Assembly: GCA_022511075.1 (NCBI GenBank)
Contig: JAFLSE010000010.1
Span: 1-48,544, forward strand
Length of the DNA stretch: 48,544 nucleotides
Origin: Prevotella sp.
GTDB taxonomy: Bacteria > Bacteroidota > Bacteroidia > Bacteroidales > Bacteroidaceae
Direction of reading: 5' to 3'
In this document: piece by piece, positions 34,988 through 43,786 of the stretch
How positions within the stretch are numbered: the first letter of the stretch is position 1
Layout of the letters: every line of letters starts with the position of its first letter
Translations under genes and position numbers: made by a program
Notes under the pieces: model-generated
Databases searched by the model: none
What the model saw: only the letters and a program-made list of their open reading frames with translations
What the model was told of the DNA's origin: nothing

Positions 34988-36253
34988 TTACTTGCCCAAA
35001 TCGTAGCGCAGTCCTATTCGTAAGTTGAAAACCAACGGCAACTTCTTATCGCTGTAGGAAGTCTGCAACGACGAGCCGTTGTCTATGTAATACGCAACTC
35101 CAGGCTCGGCATATATACCAAAATTTTTCATAATGTTATATTGCAATCCTGCTGCAGCAGTCAACGACCACTGTACAGGAATGTTTTCTATATCTGTTGT
35201 AGTCGTTCCGCCTATAGGCTGTTCGTCAACAACATATTGGTTTTCTTGTTTTCCTGATATGCCAAAATTAGCTTGCACACCCACGCTGCTGTAAACGGAA
35301 AGGTGTTTCGTGTCCAACCACTGATAGCCCACCGCTACAGGCACGCCGATGTATCTCACCTTCTCGTCGGTATATGTGTACGAATGGTCACTTCCCGACT
35401 TCGTTTCGCTTTCGAGCATCAAATACGAAACACCGCTTTCTATAGCCCAGTGACTATTGAAGAAATAACGCGCACCCACACCAATGCTCATAGGGCGATG
35501 ATGCTTTACGTCTGTTTTGGTCGTCTCGTTGCGATTACTGTATGCCACAGCACGCAGGGGATTGATAGTCGGCGACATGGAAGGGGCAATAGGAGCATAG
35601 TCCATATACACCATGTTCTGTACTGACTGCATATTGCCAAGACTAACCGACGATAACGAAAGGTTTGAAGCATACAATGTCATTGAAACGCTATGATTTG
35701 CGCTGCGCCTTTCTTTCCCTTTCACAGCAGACTGCACTTTGTTTTCGGCAAGCAGACTTTTTCCGTTGCCGCTTTCCTTCACGACAATGCTTTTTGTGGC
35801 TTCGGTATCAGTAACTTTGCTGTCTGCACTTTCGTGCTCAACATTTGTTACAGTTTGGGATTTTTCTTCCTGCACAAAATCCTCGTATTCCCTTCGCATT
35901 GTCAGCACAGCTGCGCTTGCAGCACGATTGCTCATAGCAACATGTTGTACAAATGATTCATCAACACGCTCTTCTGTTGTGGTTATAGGCGTAATAGGCT
36001 CTTTTTGCATTTCTGCAACCATAGGCTGTTCCTTATTGCCGGTAACGTCGTTAGCATTCCAGAGAACACCGACTCCAAACAATGCCGCCACAACAGCCGC
36101 GGCACAGGCAATCTTTCTCCACGGTAGCACCCCACCCTTCTTTGCGTCAAGGGATTTTGCTATATCGTCCCACAATCCTTGCGGCACGTTCTTGGCTTCA
36201 TATTGCGACAATCTGTCGCGCAAGTCGTCAGTCCATGGTTTCTTGTCGTTCAT
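34988..36253 (-). CDS. Anti-sigma-like membrane protein with C-terminal outer-membrane-type beta-barrel
   Basis: Protein of 421 residues with two unlike halves. Residues 1-45 are charged and cytoplasmic-looking (WTDDLRDRLSQYEAKNVPQGLWDDI), like short anti-sigma N-termini. One hydrophobic helix follows at about 47-65 (KIACAAAVVAALFGVGVLW). A long low-complexity polar linker (about 70-245) leads to a C-terminal domain (about 250-421) with alternating strands (SIGVGARYFFNSHWAIESGV, VRYIGVPVAVGYQW, NFGIYAEPGVAYYI, LPLVFNLRIGLRYDL) and a PorT/OmpX-type ending. The start overlaps the sigma gene stop as ATGA. Regulation of that sigma factor is inferred from this coupling. Whether the barrel inserts in the outer membrane is open. 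Confidence 0.8.
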   Translation of the reverse strand: MNDKKPWTDDLRDRLSQYEAKNVPQGLWDDIAKSLDAKKGGVLPWRKIACAAAVVAALFGVGVLWNANDVTGNKEQPMVAEMQKEPITPITTTEERVDESFVQHVAMSNRAASAAVLTMRREYEDFVQEEKSQTVTNVEHESADSKVTDTEATKSIVVKESGNGKSLLAENKVQSAVKGKERRSANHSVSMTLYASNLSLSSVSLGNMQSVQNMVYMDYAPIAPSMSPTINPLRAVAYSNRNETTKTDVKHHRPMSIGVGARYFFNSHWAIESGVSYLMLESETKSGSDHSYTYTDEKVRYIGVPVAVGYQWLDTKHLSVYSSVGVQANFGISGKQENQYVVDEQPIGGTTTTDIENIPVQWSLTAAAGLQYNIMKNFGIYAEPGVAYYIDNGSSLQTSYSDKKLPLVFNLRIGLRYDLGK

Positions 36254-36804
36254 TTCCTTTTCCTCCTCTTGTTTATCATCTTCGCCAACGCACGCTTGGC
36301 ATGAAAAAGCTGCGATGCCGATGTGTATTCCGATATTCCGAGCATCTCTGCAATCTCCTTGTGGCTATATTCCTCCATTACATACAGGTTTATCACCGTC
36401 CTGTAGCCGTCGGGCAGCTGCCTTAGCATCTCGTGCAATTCCTCAACTGATACACCGTGTGTGTTTGGTTCATCGTCCTCATCCTGTACTTCGGGCAGAA
36501 TGTCGGTTGCCGTTGTAAGCCATCCGTCGCGCCGTTGTTTGCGCAGGAAGTTCAGCGACTCGTTAGCCACAATCTTTGTCATCCACGAGTTGAGCGAGTT
36601 CTCATTCTGCGGTACAAAGGTTTCCAACGCCTTGAAAATCTTTATGTAGCTGTCCTGCAAAACATCTTTCACATCCTCGTCGTTGGCGATATAACGCTGG
36701 CACGCGGCAGTAAGACGACCTACGGACAGGCAATATAATTGCTGCATTGCCAGTCGGTTGCCTTTTTTTATTTCAGCTATCAGTCGTCTGTTGTTGTCGG
36801 TCAT
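36250..36804 (-). CDS. ECF-type RNA polymerase sigma factor
   Basis: Sigma-70 family extracytoplasmic-function factor of 184 residues. Region 2 is near 20-85, with the DVKDVLQDSYIKIFKALETF segment. Region 4 is at about 125-175, with LPDGYRTVINLYVMEEYSHKEIAEMLGISEYT forming the -35 helix-turn-helix. It is translationally coupled to the membrane barrel protein downstream, which probably controls it. A Bacteroidetes -7 element and a short inverted repeat lie upstream. The target genes are not known. Confidence 0.94.
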   Translation of the reverse strand: MTDNNRRLIAEIKKGNRLAMQQLYCLSVGRLTAACQRYIANDEDVKDVLQDSYIKIFKALETFVPQNENSLNSWMTKIVANESLNFLRKQRRDGWLTTATDILPEVQDEDDEPNTHGVSVEELHEMLRQLPDGYRTVINLYVMEEYSHKEIAEMLGISEYTSASQLFHAKRALAKMINKRRKRK

Positions 36805-36864
36805 GATTCACACTATATTAACACCAATGTTATCAAAACATTGCATGTTTTTTATGTTTGCCTG

Positions 36865-36872
36865 CAAATTTA
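36865..36872 (-). promoter_or_regulatory. -7 promoter element for the ECF sigma gene
   Basis: On the minus strand this reads TAAATTTG, matching TAnnTTTG, 60 bases before the start codon. The leader between them carries a 7-bp inverted repeat at 36825-36843 (CAATGTT and AACATTG, 5-base spacer). The rest of the 333-base gap to the next gene holds only the divergent promoter. Confidence 0.55.
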
Positions 36873-37003
36873 CAAATAATTCCCTATACATATTATATAA
36901 TATAGCATAAATTTTCCGTCATTTGCTCTAAATCAAGTTTTCCCAATATTCTTGACTGTGGTCAAAAATAGCCTTGTGTTCGCACACAAAGTACAAAAAA
37001 GTC

Positions 37004-37034
37004 TTGGAGGAACAAAAAAAACGCCGTACCTTTG
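37004..37034 (+). promoter_or_regulatory. Promoter for the small exported protein gene
   Basis: TTG at 37004-37006 and TACCTTTG at 37027-37034 are 20 bases apart, a strong Bacteroidetes promoter. It is followed by an unusually long leader of about 100 bases that is very purine-rich ahead of the ATG at 37138, a pattern that often goes with high translation in this phylum. Confidence 0.75.
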
Positions 37035-37137
37035 CACCGTGAAAACAAAGAAATGAGTTCCTGACAACCTCGGTTGGACAAGGACAAGAGACGAAAAAAG
37101 AAAAGACGTAAAATTAAAGAGAGAAAGGAAAAGAGAG

Positions 37138-37500
37138 ATGAAAAAGATTGTTTTGACAGTGATGGCAATGTTCTGCATGGTAACAACATTTGCAGAGAAC
37201 GCAGAGACAAAGAATGTTGAGCTTTACAACATGGACGTAAACATGAGAAGCATACAGCGCGCCCTCTCGCTCAACAAGGAGCAGACAGAGCAGTTTGCTG
37301 ACCTTCACAAGACCTTCTGCGCAGAGATGATGTTCGCTGCTAACGCAAAGGACGAAGACAAGGTTAACGAAATGGTAAGACTGGCTGTAAACAAGGATTT
37401 GAAATATATGAGCTATATCCTCAACACCAACCAGTATCGCAAGTACATCATGCTGCTCAACGCAACAATGAGAAACCGCGGTCTGCTCAACAACAACTAA
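37138..37500 (+). CDS. Small exported helical protein of unknown function
   Basis: Conserved-looking protein of 120 residues. A signal peptide (MKKIVLTVMAMFCMVTTFAE, cleavage near 19-20) is followed by about 100 mostly helical, charged residues (RALSLNKEQTEQFADLHKTF, KDEDKVNEMVRLAVNKDL, YRKYIMLLNATMRNRGLLNNN). The LNKEQ...DLHKTF and NTNQYRKY segments recall the helical repeats of Spy/CpxP-like periplasmic chaperones, but I cannot assign that family with confidence. Codons are the strongly preferred ones (AAC, AAG, CTC, CGC), it has a strong promoter, a long purine-rich leader and its own terminator, so it is probably abundant. It is divergent from the ECF sigma gene, but no regulatory link is shown. 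Confidence 0.8.
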   Translation: MKKIVLTVMAMFCMVTTFAENAETKNVELYNMDVNMRSIQRALSLNKEQTEQFADLHKTFCAEMMFAANAKDEDKVNEMVRLAVNKDLKYMSYILNTNQYRKYIMLLNATMRNRGLLNNN

Positions 37501-37542
37501 GAAAAGAAAGAGAGAGAATAAATTAAGTTTAAACATGAAAAG

Positions 37543-37576
37543 AAGGTGTGCTGTTTGTAAATGGCACACCTTTTTA
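37543..37576 (+). terminator. Intrinsic terminator of the small exported protein gene
   Basis: AAGGTGTGC (37543-37551) pairs with GCACACCTT (37564-37572), followed by TTTT. It begins 43 bases after the stop codon and has the normal stem, loop and T-run order. Confidence 0.85.
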
Positions 37577-37621
37577 TGTCCGACTTAATATATTTTCAAT
37601 ATAAATTTTCTATAACAAGAT

Positions 37622-37650
37622 TTACTATCTGTTAAAAAAACAGACAGTAA
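37622..37650. promoter_or_regulatory. 12-bp inverted repeat ahead of recJ
   Basis: TTACTATCTGTT (37622-37633) and AACAGACAGTAA (37639-37650) pair with one mismatch across a 5-base A spacer. It sits directly upstream of a likely -33 (TTG at 37651) and a -7-like TAATTTTA (37675-37682), so it could be an operator. It could also be a weak second terminator, as a T-run follows at 37665-37672. Confidence 0.4.
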
Positions 37651-37745
37651 TTGCTGCTATATCATTTTTTTTAGTAATTTTACGTGCTCATTGTATACTT
37701 TGGCGTATAGTGGGCATTGGAAGGAAAACTAAAAAAAACAATATA

Positions 37746-39476
37746 ATGCAATTTAAATGGAACAACGAAACGGCTACACCCGAGAGACTGGCGCAGGCTA
37801 AGGAACTTGCCGAGAAAATAGGCATGAGCCCGATACTTGCCGACCTGCTTATAAGGAGAGGCATAAAGACCGAATCGGCAGCAAAAAGGTTTTTCCGCCC
37901 GATGCTGAACGACCTGATTGACCCTTTCCTTATGAACGACATGGACATTGCCGTGGACAGGCTCAATGATGCAATGGGGCGCAAGGAACGCATAATGGTC
38001 TACGGCGACTACGATGTTGACGGTTGTACAGCAGTGGCTCTTGTATATAAGTTCCTGCAACAATTCTACTCAAATATTGAGTACTACATTCCCGACCGCT
38101 ATGAGGAGGGCTACGGAGTGAGCCACGGTGCTATTGACTATGCCAACGAAAAGGGTATAAAACTTATTATCGTGCTCGACTGCGGAATAAAGGCTTTTGA
38201 TGAAATTGCATACGCAAAGAGTCTGGGAATAGACTTCATAATATGCGACCACCATGAGCCGGAGGACGAGCAACTGCCTGATGCCGTGGCAATACTGAAT
38301 CCCAAGCGCCACGACTCCACCTATCCCTTTAAACACCTTTCGGGTTGCGGTGTAGGCTTCAAGTTGATGCAGGCATTCGCAAAGAACAACGGACTGCAGT
38401 TTTCGAGGCTGATACAGTTGTTGGAGTTCTGCGTGGTGAGCATTGCCAGCGACTTTGTGCCAGTGACAGGCGAAAACAGGATATTGGCGTTTCACGGACT
38501 GAAACAGATAAACCAAAACCCATCTATCGGACTGAAAGCCATTATAGATGTTTGCGGTCTCACGGGCAAGGAACTAAATATGAACGACCTTGTGTTTAAG
38601 ATTGGTCCGAGGATAAACGCTTCAGGACGCATGCAGAACGGCAAGGAGGCTGTGGAACTGCTCGTTGAACGCGACTTTACGAAGGCACTCATGGATGCAG
38701 ACAGGCTGAACGGTTACAATGAGATGCGCAAGGACGTGGACAAGCAGATGACCGAAGAGGCGAACAAGATTGTGGCACGACTGGAAGGGCAACAGCACAG
38801 GCAGTCGATTGTGCTCTACGACGAGGGCTGGAGCAAGGGAGTGATAGGCATTGTGGCTTCGAGGCTTACCGACATATACTATCGTCCAACGATAGTAATG
38901 ACGATAATAGACGGAGTGGCAACAGGCTCGGCACGCTCGGTGGGCGGGTTCGATATATACGACGCACTGAAGAGTTGCCGCGACCTGCTGGTAAACTTCG
39001 GCGGACATACTTACGCCGCAGGACTGACGATAAAGAGCAAGGACATACCAGAGTTTTGCAAACGTTTCCACGAATATGTGAGCCGCAATATACGCAAGGA
39101 GCAGACTCATCCGCAACTTGACATTGAGGCAGAGATTGACTTCAAGGACATAACGAAGAAGATGCTCGGTGACCTGAAGAAGTTTATGCCACACGGTCCG
39201 TGCAATCCAAAGCCGATATTCTGCACGAGAGGCGTTTACGACTACGGAACAAGCAAGGTAGTGGGCAGGCATCAGGAGCATATTAAACTGGAACTTGTGG
39301 ACAGCAAGTCGTCGAACGTGATGAACGGCATCGCCTTCGGGCAGAGTTCGTTTGCGAGATACATAAAGAGCAAGCGAAGTTTCGACATAGCCTACGTTAT
39401 AGAGGAGAACAGTTATAAGCGCGGCGAGGTGCAGTTGCAGATAGAGGACATAAAGCCTTGTGAGCAGTATACATAG
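37746..39476 (+). CDS. recJ: RecJ single-stranded-DNA-specific exonuclease
   Basis: 5'-3' single-strand exonuclease of the DHH phosphoesterase family, 576 residues from the ATG at 37746. The frame extends 12 codons further upstream, but those residues are unlike the family and would run into the promoter. MVYGDYDVDG (84-93) supplies metal-binding Asp residues, DHH is at 168-170, and the DHHA1 domain carries the GRINASGRM and GGFDIYDAL-type motifs. A C-terminal OB-like domain is at about 450-570. The protein acts in recombination and repair. Its end overlaps the recQ start by 17 bases, so the two are co-transcribed. Confidence 0.95.
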   Translation: MQFKWNNETATPERLAQAKELAEKIGMSPILADLLIRRGIKTESAAKRFFRPMLNDLIDPFLMNDMDIAVDRLNDAMGRKERIMVYGDYDVDGCTAVALVYKFLQQFYSNIEYYIPDRYEEGYGVSHGAIDYANEKGIKLIIVLDCGIKAFDEIAYAKSLGIDFIICDHHEPEDEQLPDAVAILNPKRHDSTYPFKHLSGCGVGFKLMQAFAKNNGLQFSRLIQLLEFCVVSIASDFVPVTGENRILAFHGLKQINQNPSIGLKAIIDVCGLTGKELNMNDLVFKIGPRINASGRMQNGKEAVELLVERDFTKALMDADRLNGYNEMRKDVDKQMTEEANKIVARLEGQQHRQSIVLYDEGWSKGVIGIVASRLTDIYYRPTIVMTIIDGVATGSARSVGGFDIYDALKSCRDLLVNFGGHTYAAGLTIKSKDIPEFCKRFHEYVSRNIRKEQTHPQLDIEAEIDFKDITKKMLGDLKKFMPHGPCNPKPIFCTRGVYDYGTSKVVGRHQEHIKLELVDSKSSNVMNGIAFGQSSFARYIKSKRSFDIAYVIEENSYKRGEVQLQIEDIKPCEQYT

Positions 39477-41361
39477 GAAAATATTACGCCAATATTGGGG
39501 CTACGACAGTTTTCGCGGCATCCAGGAGGATATTATCGAAAGCGTATGCAGCGGAAAGGATACGCTTGGACTGATGCCCACGGGTGGCGGCAAGTCGATA
39601 ACGTTCCAAGTGCCTGCAATGGCTATGGATGGCGTATGCATTGTAATAACGCCGCTTATTGCACTGATGAAAGACCAAGTGCTCAACCTCAGGCGGCGCG
39701 GCATAAAGGCAGCTGCAATATATTCGGGAATGAGCCGCGACACTATCATCACCACAATGGAGAACGCCATATTCGGCGGAGTGAAGATATTATACGTTTC
39801 TCCAGAGCGGCTTATGTCGGAGACATTCATAAAAAAACTGTCGCACGTGAACGTGAGCCTTGTCACGGTAGACGAGGCACACTGCATAAGCCAATGGGGA
39901 TATGATTTCCGACCATCATACTTGAAGATAGGCGACATTCGCCGCCTGTTTCCAGACACAGCAATACTTGCACTCACCGCTACAGCCACACCGCTTGTGG
40001 TGAAGGACATACAGCAGCGGTTGGGGTTTGCCGAGGAAAATGTGTTCAGAATGAGTTTCGAGCGCAAAAACCTGGCATACGTTGTGCGAAAGGCAGAAGA
40101 CAAGTTTGCAGAACTTCTGCACATTTTGCAAGGAGTGCAAGGCAGTGCCATAGTGTATGCACGCAGCAGGAAGCGCACGAAAGAGATAGCACAGTGGCTG
40201 TGCGACAGTGGCGTAAGTGCAACATTCTATCACGCAGGGCTGGAACTTTATGAAAAGGACAACCGTCAGAAATCATGGATTGCCGACAAGACGCGCATAA
40301 TGGTTGCCACAAACGCTTTCGGAATGGGTATAGACAAGCCCGACGTGAGAGTGGTAGTGCACATCGACTGCCCCGACAGCATTGAGGCATATTTTCAGGA
40401 AGCAGGACGAGCAGGACGCGACGGCAACAAGGCATACGCAGTGTTGCTATACAACGCAGGCGACCACGCAAAACTGCAACGTCGCATATCAGAGACATTC
40501 CCCGAAAAGGAGTATATAAGAAAAGTGTACGACCATTTGGCGTATTACTATCAAGTGGGTATTGGCTCTGGCATGGGTACTACATTCGAGTTCGACATTG
40601 ATAAATTCTGCCATACGTTTAAGCATTTTCCCGTGCCTGCCGACTCGGCACTTACAATATTGGCAAGGGCCGGCTACATAGACTACATTGAAAATCAAGA
40701 CACACAGGCAAGGGTGCGCTTCCTGATAGACAGGGAACATCTATATCGCCTCGACGGAAACGACAAGGACGAAGACCGACTTATCGTGACCCTACTGCGC
40801 AACTACGGCGGACTGTTCAGTGACTTCGGCTATATAAGTGAAGACTTCCTCGCCATGCAACTTGATATGAAGAAGCACGAGGTGTACCAACTGCTCCGTT
40901 CGTTGCATATAAAGCGCATAATACACTTTATCCCAGAAAAAAGCACGCCATATATACGTTATACGCAGCGGCGCGAGGATTCGGAGCATCTTATATTCCC
41001 AAAAGAGATATACGAAGACCGGCTGCAACGGTATACCGAACGCATTAATGCCATGCTGCGCTATGCAATGAGTGATGACCGCTGCCGTAGCAGGCTGTTG
41101 CTTGAATACTTTGGAGAGACAAAGACGAAAGACTGCCGACAGTGCGATGTATGCCTTGCATCGAAAGGCAGCGGACATTCCGACGGGCAGATTGCCGATG
41201 CGAAAGCAAAAATACTTGGACTGCTCAATGAAGGAAAGCCTCGTCAGATAACGGATATAATGTCGCTTGATATTCCTACGGAACTGATTAACACTGCACT
41301 TGATGAAATGCTGCGTGAAGAGGAAGTTGTGATTGAGGACGGAATGATTACATATCCATAG
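39460..41361 (+). CDS. recQ: RecQ-family ATP-dependent DNA helicase
   Basis: 3'-5' DNA helicase of 633 residues. The start is GTG at 39460 inside the recJ tail. Helicase motifs: QEDIIESV (Q region), MPTGGGKS (39-46), VDEAHCISQWGYDFRPSY (DEAH 138-141), ALTATAT, and ATNAFGMGIDKPDVR with a later QEAGRAGRDG. The RQC zinc part is RCRSRLLLEYFGE followed by CRQCDVC. A clear HRDC domain is not seen; the end is a short winged-helix-like segment. RecQ and RecJ cooperate in end processing in other bacteria, and the gene overlap here agrees with that. The 3' end overlaps the Pif1-like gene on the opposite strand by 14 bases. Confidence 0.95.
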   Translation: MSSIHRKILRQYWGYDSFRGIQEDIIESVCSGKDTLGLMPTGGGKSITFQVPAMAMDGVCIVITPLIALMKDQVLNLRRRGIKAAAIYSGMSRDTIITTMENAIFGGVKILYVSPERLMSETFIKKLSHVNVSLVTVDEAHCISQWGYDFRPSYLKIGDIRRLFPDTAILALTATATPLVVKDIQQRLGFAEENVFRMSFERKNLAYVVRKAEDKFAELLHILQGVQGSAIVYARSRKRTKEIAQWLCDSGVSATFYHAGLELYEKDNRQKSWIADKTRIMVATNAFGMGIDKPDVRVVVHIDCPDSIEAYFQEAGRAGRDGNKAYAVLLYNAGDHAKLQRRISETFPEKEYIRKVYDHLAYYYQVGIGSGMGTTFEFDIDKFCHTFKHFPVPADSALTILARAGYIDYIENQDTQARVRFLIDREHLYRLDGNDKDEDRLIVTLLRNYGGLFSDFGYISEDFLAMQLDMKKHEVYQLLRSLHIKRIIHFIPEKSTPYIRYTQRREDSEHLIFPKEIYEDRLQRYTERINAMLRYAMSDDRCRSRLLLEYFGETKTKDCRQCDVCLASKGSGHSDGQIADAKAKILGLLNEGKPRQITDIMSLDIPTELINTALDEMLREEEVVIEDGMITYP

Positions 41362-43534
41362 TTTCGAGTATCATACGCAATTCGTCGTAACTTACCGTGC
41401 CACGCAACACATCGTATGCCTCCTTCAACTGCATACCACGCTTAATGCCTAAGGCTTCGAGCGTTTTTCTGCCAAGTATAATGTGCTCCATCGGCATAAG
41501 TTCGGAGAGTTCTATTTCTCCTTCGCGTACATATTTTATTAAGTGGCTGTGTATCGTGGGGAGTTTAAGGTTTCTTATCCTCGCTATCTCCATGGCATCC
41601 TTACCCTCCTTGTAGAGTTGGAACGATACTTCGTGCGTGGGAGTCTTAGGCGGCTTTGGCTCCTTAATGGCTTTAGTTGCACGCTTCTTCTTGCTGCCGG
41701 TGGCTTTCGCCTTGTCGTCTGCAATAAGGAACATTGCCTTGTGGCGCAGATAATCGTTGACAAAGAATCCAGTCGTGGCAACGTGGTGCATAATTTTCTC
41801 CTTCAGGTTTACTTCCTGCAAAAGTGTCTCAACCATATCTGCCAATCGCTTTTTCAGCACCTTGTTGTCTGTAGTGGGATTGGTAAGACGCAATAGTTCT
41901 TGCAAGGGTAACAACTTGTCTGCCAATATAGCACAGCCTTTTCTTGCCTGTTCCTGCAATGTAGCATCATCGGCATATTGATTATTCGATACAATGCGCG
42001 GCACTGCCCACGCCACGAACTTCTGCGCCATAGGCAGTATCTCTGACGAGAAAAGTTTTTGCTGCTCCGCGTACGCCTGTATGAAATCCTGCTGACGGCG
42101 GAAATTAGTAGTCATAGTGTTGTAAACACTGTTGAGCAGGCGCAGCATTGGGTCAAAACCGAATAGTTCCTTGAGCAGAGTTGTGAAATATTCGTGCTTG
42201 AGCATAGACATTTGTGTGTCATCAGGAATATGGTTTGGAATATCGTCTGTGAATGCCTGCACCGCGGAATCATTGATTATTGCCATAGGTGTTATGGGCG
42301 CGCTCAATACCATGCCTTCGAGTGTCTTGCAACGCGAAAGGGCAACGTATGTCTGCCCATGCGAAAACGACAAGTGGGCATCTATTATTGCCTTCTCGAA
42401 TGTCAGTCCCTGACTCTTGTGTATCGTTATTGCCCAAGCAAGTTTCACGGGATATTGGCAGAATGTGCCTTCCACCTCTTCCGTAATCTCTTTTGTTTCC
42501 TCGTTAAGCACATATCGGCTGTTTGTCCATATTTCCCTTGTTACATCTATTTCCTCACCGTGTTCCTTGTCACTGACTCTGAAACCGTCGGGAGTGAATG
42601 CCGTTATCGTGCCTATCATACCATTATAATAACGATGTGCTCCAGATGAATCGTTTTTCACAAACATTACCTGCGCACCTACTTTAAGTGTAAGCGTGGC
42701 ATCGGTGGGATAGGAATATTCTGGGAAGTTGTCCTTTATCTCCGCCTCAAACGTTTGCTGTGTACCTTCGAGCACCAGCAGTTTCATGCGGTTTATGTTT
42801 TGCGCTTGGTTGTTGTGGGTTGTCAGCTGTATATAGTTCTCTTCCGCAGGTGGATTGAAGTTGGGAATGTATCGCGAGTTGAGTTTTTCAAGTGTTGCTG
42901 CATCAACATTGTTAGTTCGCACCTTGTTTAATATCTCCAAGAAAGTCTCGTCACTTTGCCTGTACACCTGTTTCAGTTCTATCGTGGCGTATGATGTTTC
43001 ACGCAAGGCGTGACTGCCAAAAAAATACAGCGTGTCGTAGTATCGGCTCAGCATCTCCAACTCGTCATCTTTCACCACTGGCGCAAGTTGCTGCAAGTCA
43101 CCAATCATCAACAACTGCACTCCGCCAAAAGGCTGTGTACTGCGGCGAAATCTTCTCAATGCATCATCCACTGCATCGAGAAGGTCAGCACGTACCATAG
43201 AAATCTCATCAATCACGAGCAGGTCTATACTGCGTATTATGTTTATCTTTTGCTTACTGAAACGAAAACGCCGCTGACTGTCGTCTGCCTGAAACGACGA
43301 GCCCGGCACGTATGGCGACAATGGCAACTGGAAAAAAGAGTGTATCGTAACACCCCCTGCGTTTATGGCAGCGATGCCCGTCGGCGCAACGACAATCATA
43401 CGCTTTGGCGACCTTTCCTTCAATGTCCTCAAAAACGTTGTCTTGCCCGTACCAGCCTTTCCTGTAAGGAAAATGTTCGTGCCCGTGCTTTCCACTATCT
43501 GCCACGCACGGCGCAGTTCCGCATTATGTGCCAT
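41348..43534 (-). CDS. Pif1/RecD2-like superfamily 1 helicase with C-terminal helix-turn-helix
   Basis: ATP-dependent DNA helicase of 728 residues, related to Pif1. GKAGTGKTTFLRTL (25-38) is Walker A, VVAPTGIAAINAGGVTIHSFF is motif Ia, LLVIDEISMVRADLLD is Walker B, MIGDLQQLAPV is motif III, and AWAITIHKSQGLTFEKA with YVALSRCKTLEGM form motifs V and VI. After about residue 600 there is a basic linker (KATGSKKKRATKAIKEPKPPK), then a helix-turn-helix-like segment (HEVSFQLYKEGKDAMEIARIRNLKLPTIHSHLIKY), as in RecQ-type HTH_40 domains. Likely roles are fork or G-quadruplex processing. It is convergent with recQ, overlapping by 14 bases. Confidence 0.92.
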   Translation of the reverse strand: MAHNAELRRAWQIVESTGTNIFLTGKAGTGKTTFLRTLKERSPKRMIVVAPTGIAAINAGGVTIHSFFQLPLSPYVPGSSFQADDSQRRFRFSKQKINIIRSIDLLVIDEISMVRADLLDAVDDALRRFRRSTQPFGGVQLLMIGDLQQLAPVVKDDELEMLSRYYDTLYFFGSHALRETSYATIELKQVYRQSDETFLEILNKVRTNNVDAATLEKLNSRYIPNFNPPAEENYIQLTTHNNQAQNINRMKLLVLEGTQQTFEAEIKDNFPEYSYPTDATLTLKVGAQVMFVKNDSSGAHRYYNGMIGTITAFTPDGFRVSDKEHGEEIDVTREIWTNSRYVLNEETKEITEEVEGTFCQYPVKLAWAITIHKSQGLTFEKAIIDAHLSFSHGQTYVALSRCKTLEGMVLSAPITPMAIINDSAVQAFTDDIPNHIPDDTQMSMLKHEYFTTLLKELFGFDPMLRLLNSVYNTMTTNFRRQQDFIQAYAEQQKLFSSEILPMAQKFVAWAVPRIVSNNQYADDATLQEQARKGCAILADKLLPLQELLRLTNPTTDNKVLKKRLADMVETLLQEVNLKEKIMHHVATTGFFVNDYLRHKAMFLIADDKAKATGSKKKRATKAIKEPKPPKTPTHEVSFQLYKEGKDAMEIARIRNLKLPTIHSHLIKYVREGEIELSELMPMEHIILGRKTLEALGIKRGMQLKEAYDVLRGTVSYDELRMILETMDM

Positions 43535-43704
43535 TTTCTTTTTCCTGTTGTTTGGTGTTGTAGTTCTCCATTTTAATTACAAAGATAAATAAAACAAAGA
43601 TGATACAAAAATGTTCTAACTAAAATTAACAATATTTTTTATATAGTGATGCTCGCTAAATATAAGACTTTTTCGATTCGGGCGTAAGTTTTTGATTGTA
43701 TTTA

Positions 43705-43736
43705 TTTGGTATATTAGGAATTAGTTTGTAACTTTG
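43705..43736 (+). promoter_or_regulatory. Bacteroidetes-type promoter for the Nudix-GNAT operon
   Basis: TTTG at 43705-43708 and TAACTTTG at 43729-43736 are 20 bases apart, a clean -33/-7 pair. The start codon follows 50 bases later. Confidence 0.8.
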
Positions 43737-43786
43737 CATCACAATATTCAATAAGAATGAAAGCACAATAAACAGCAACAAAGACA

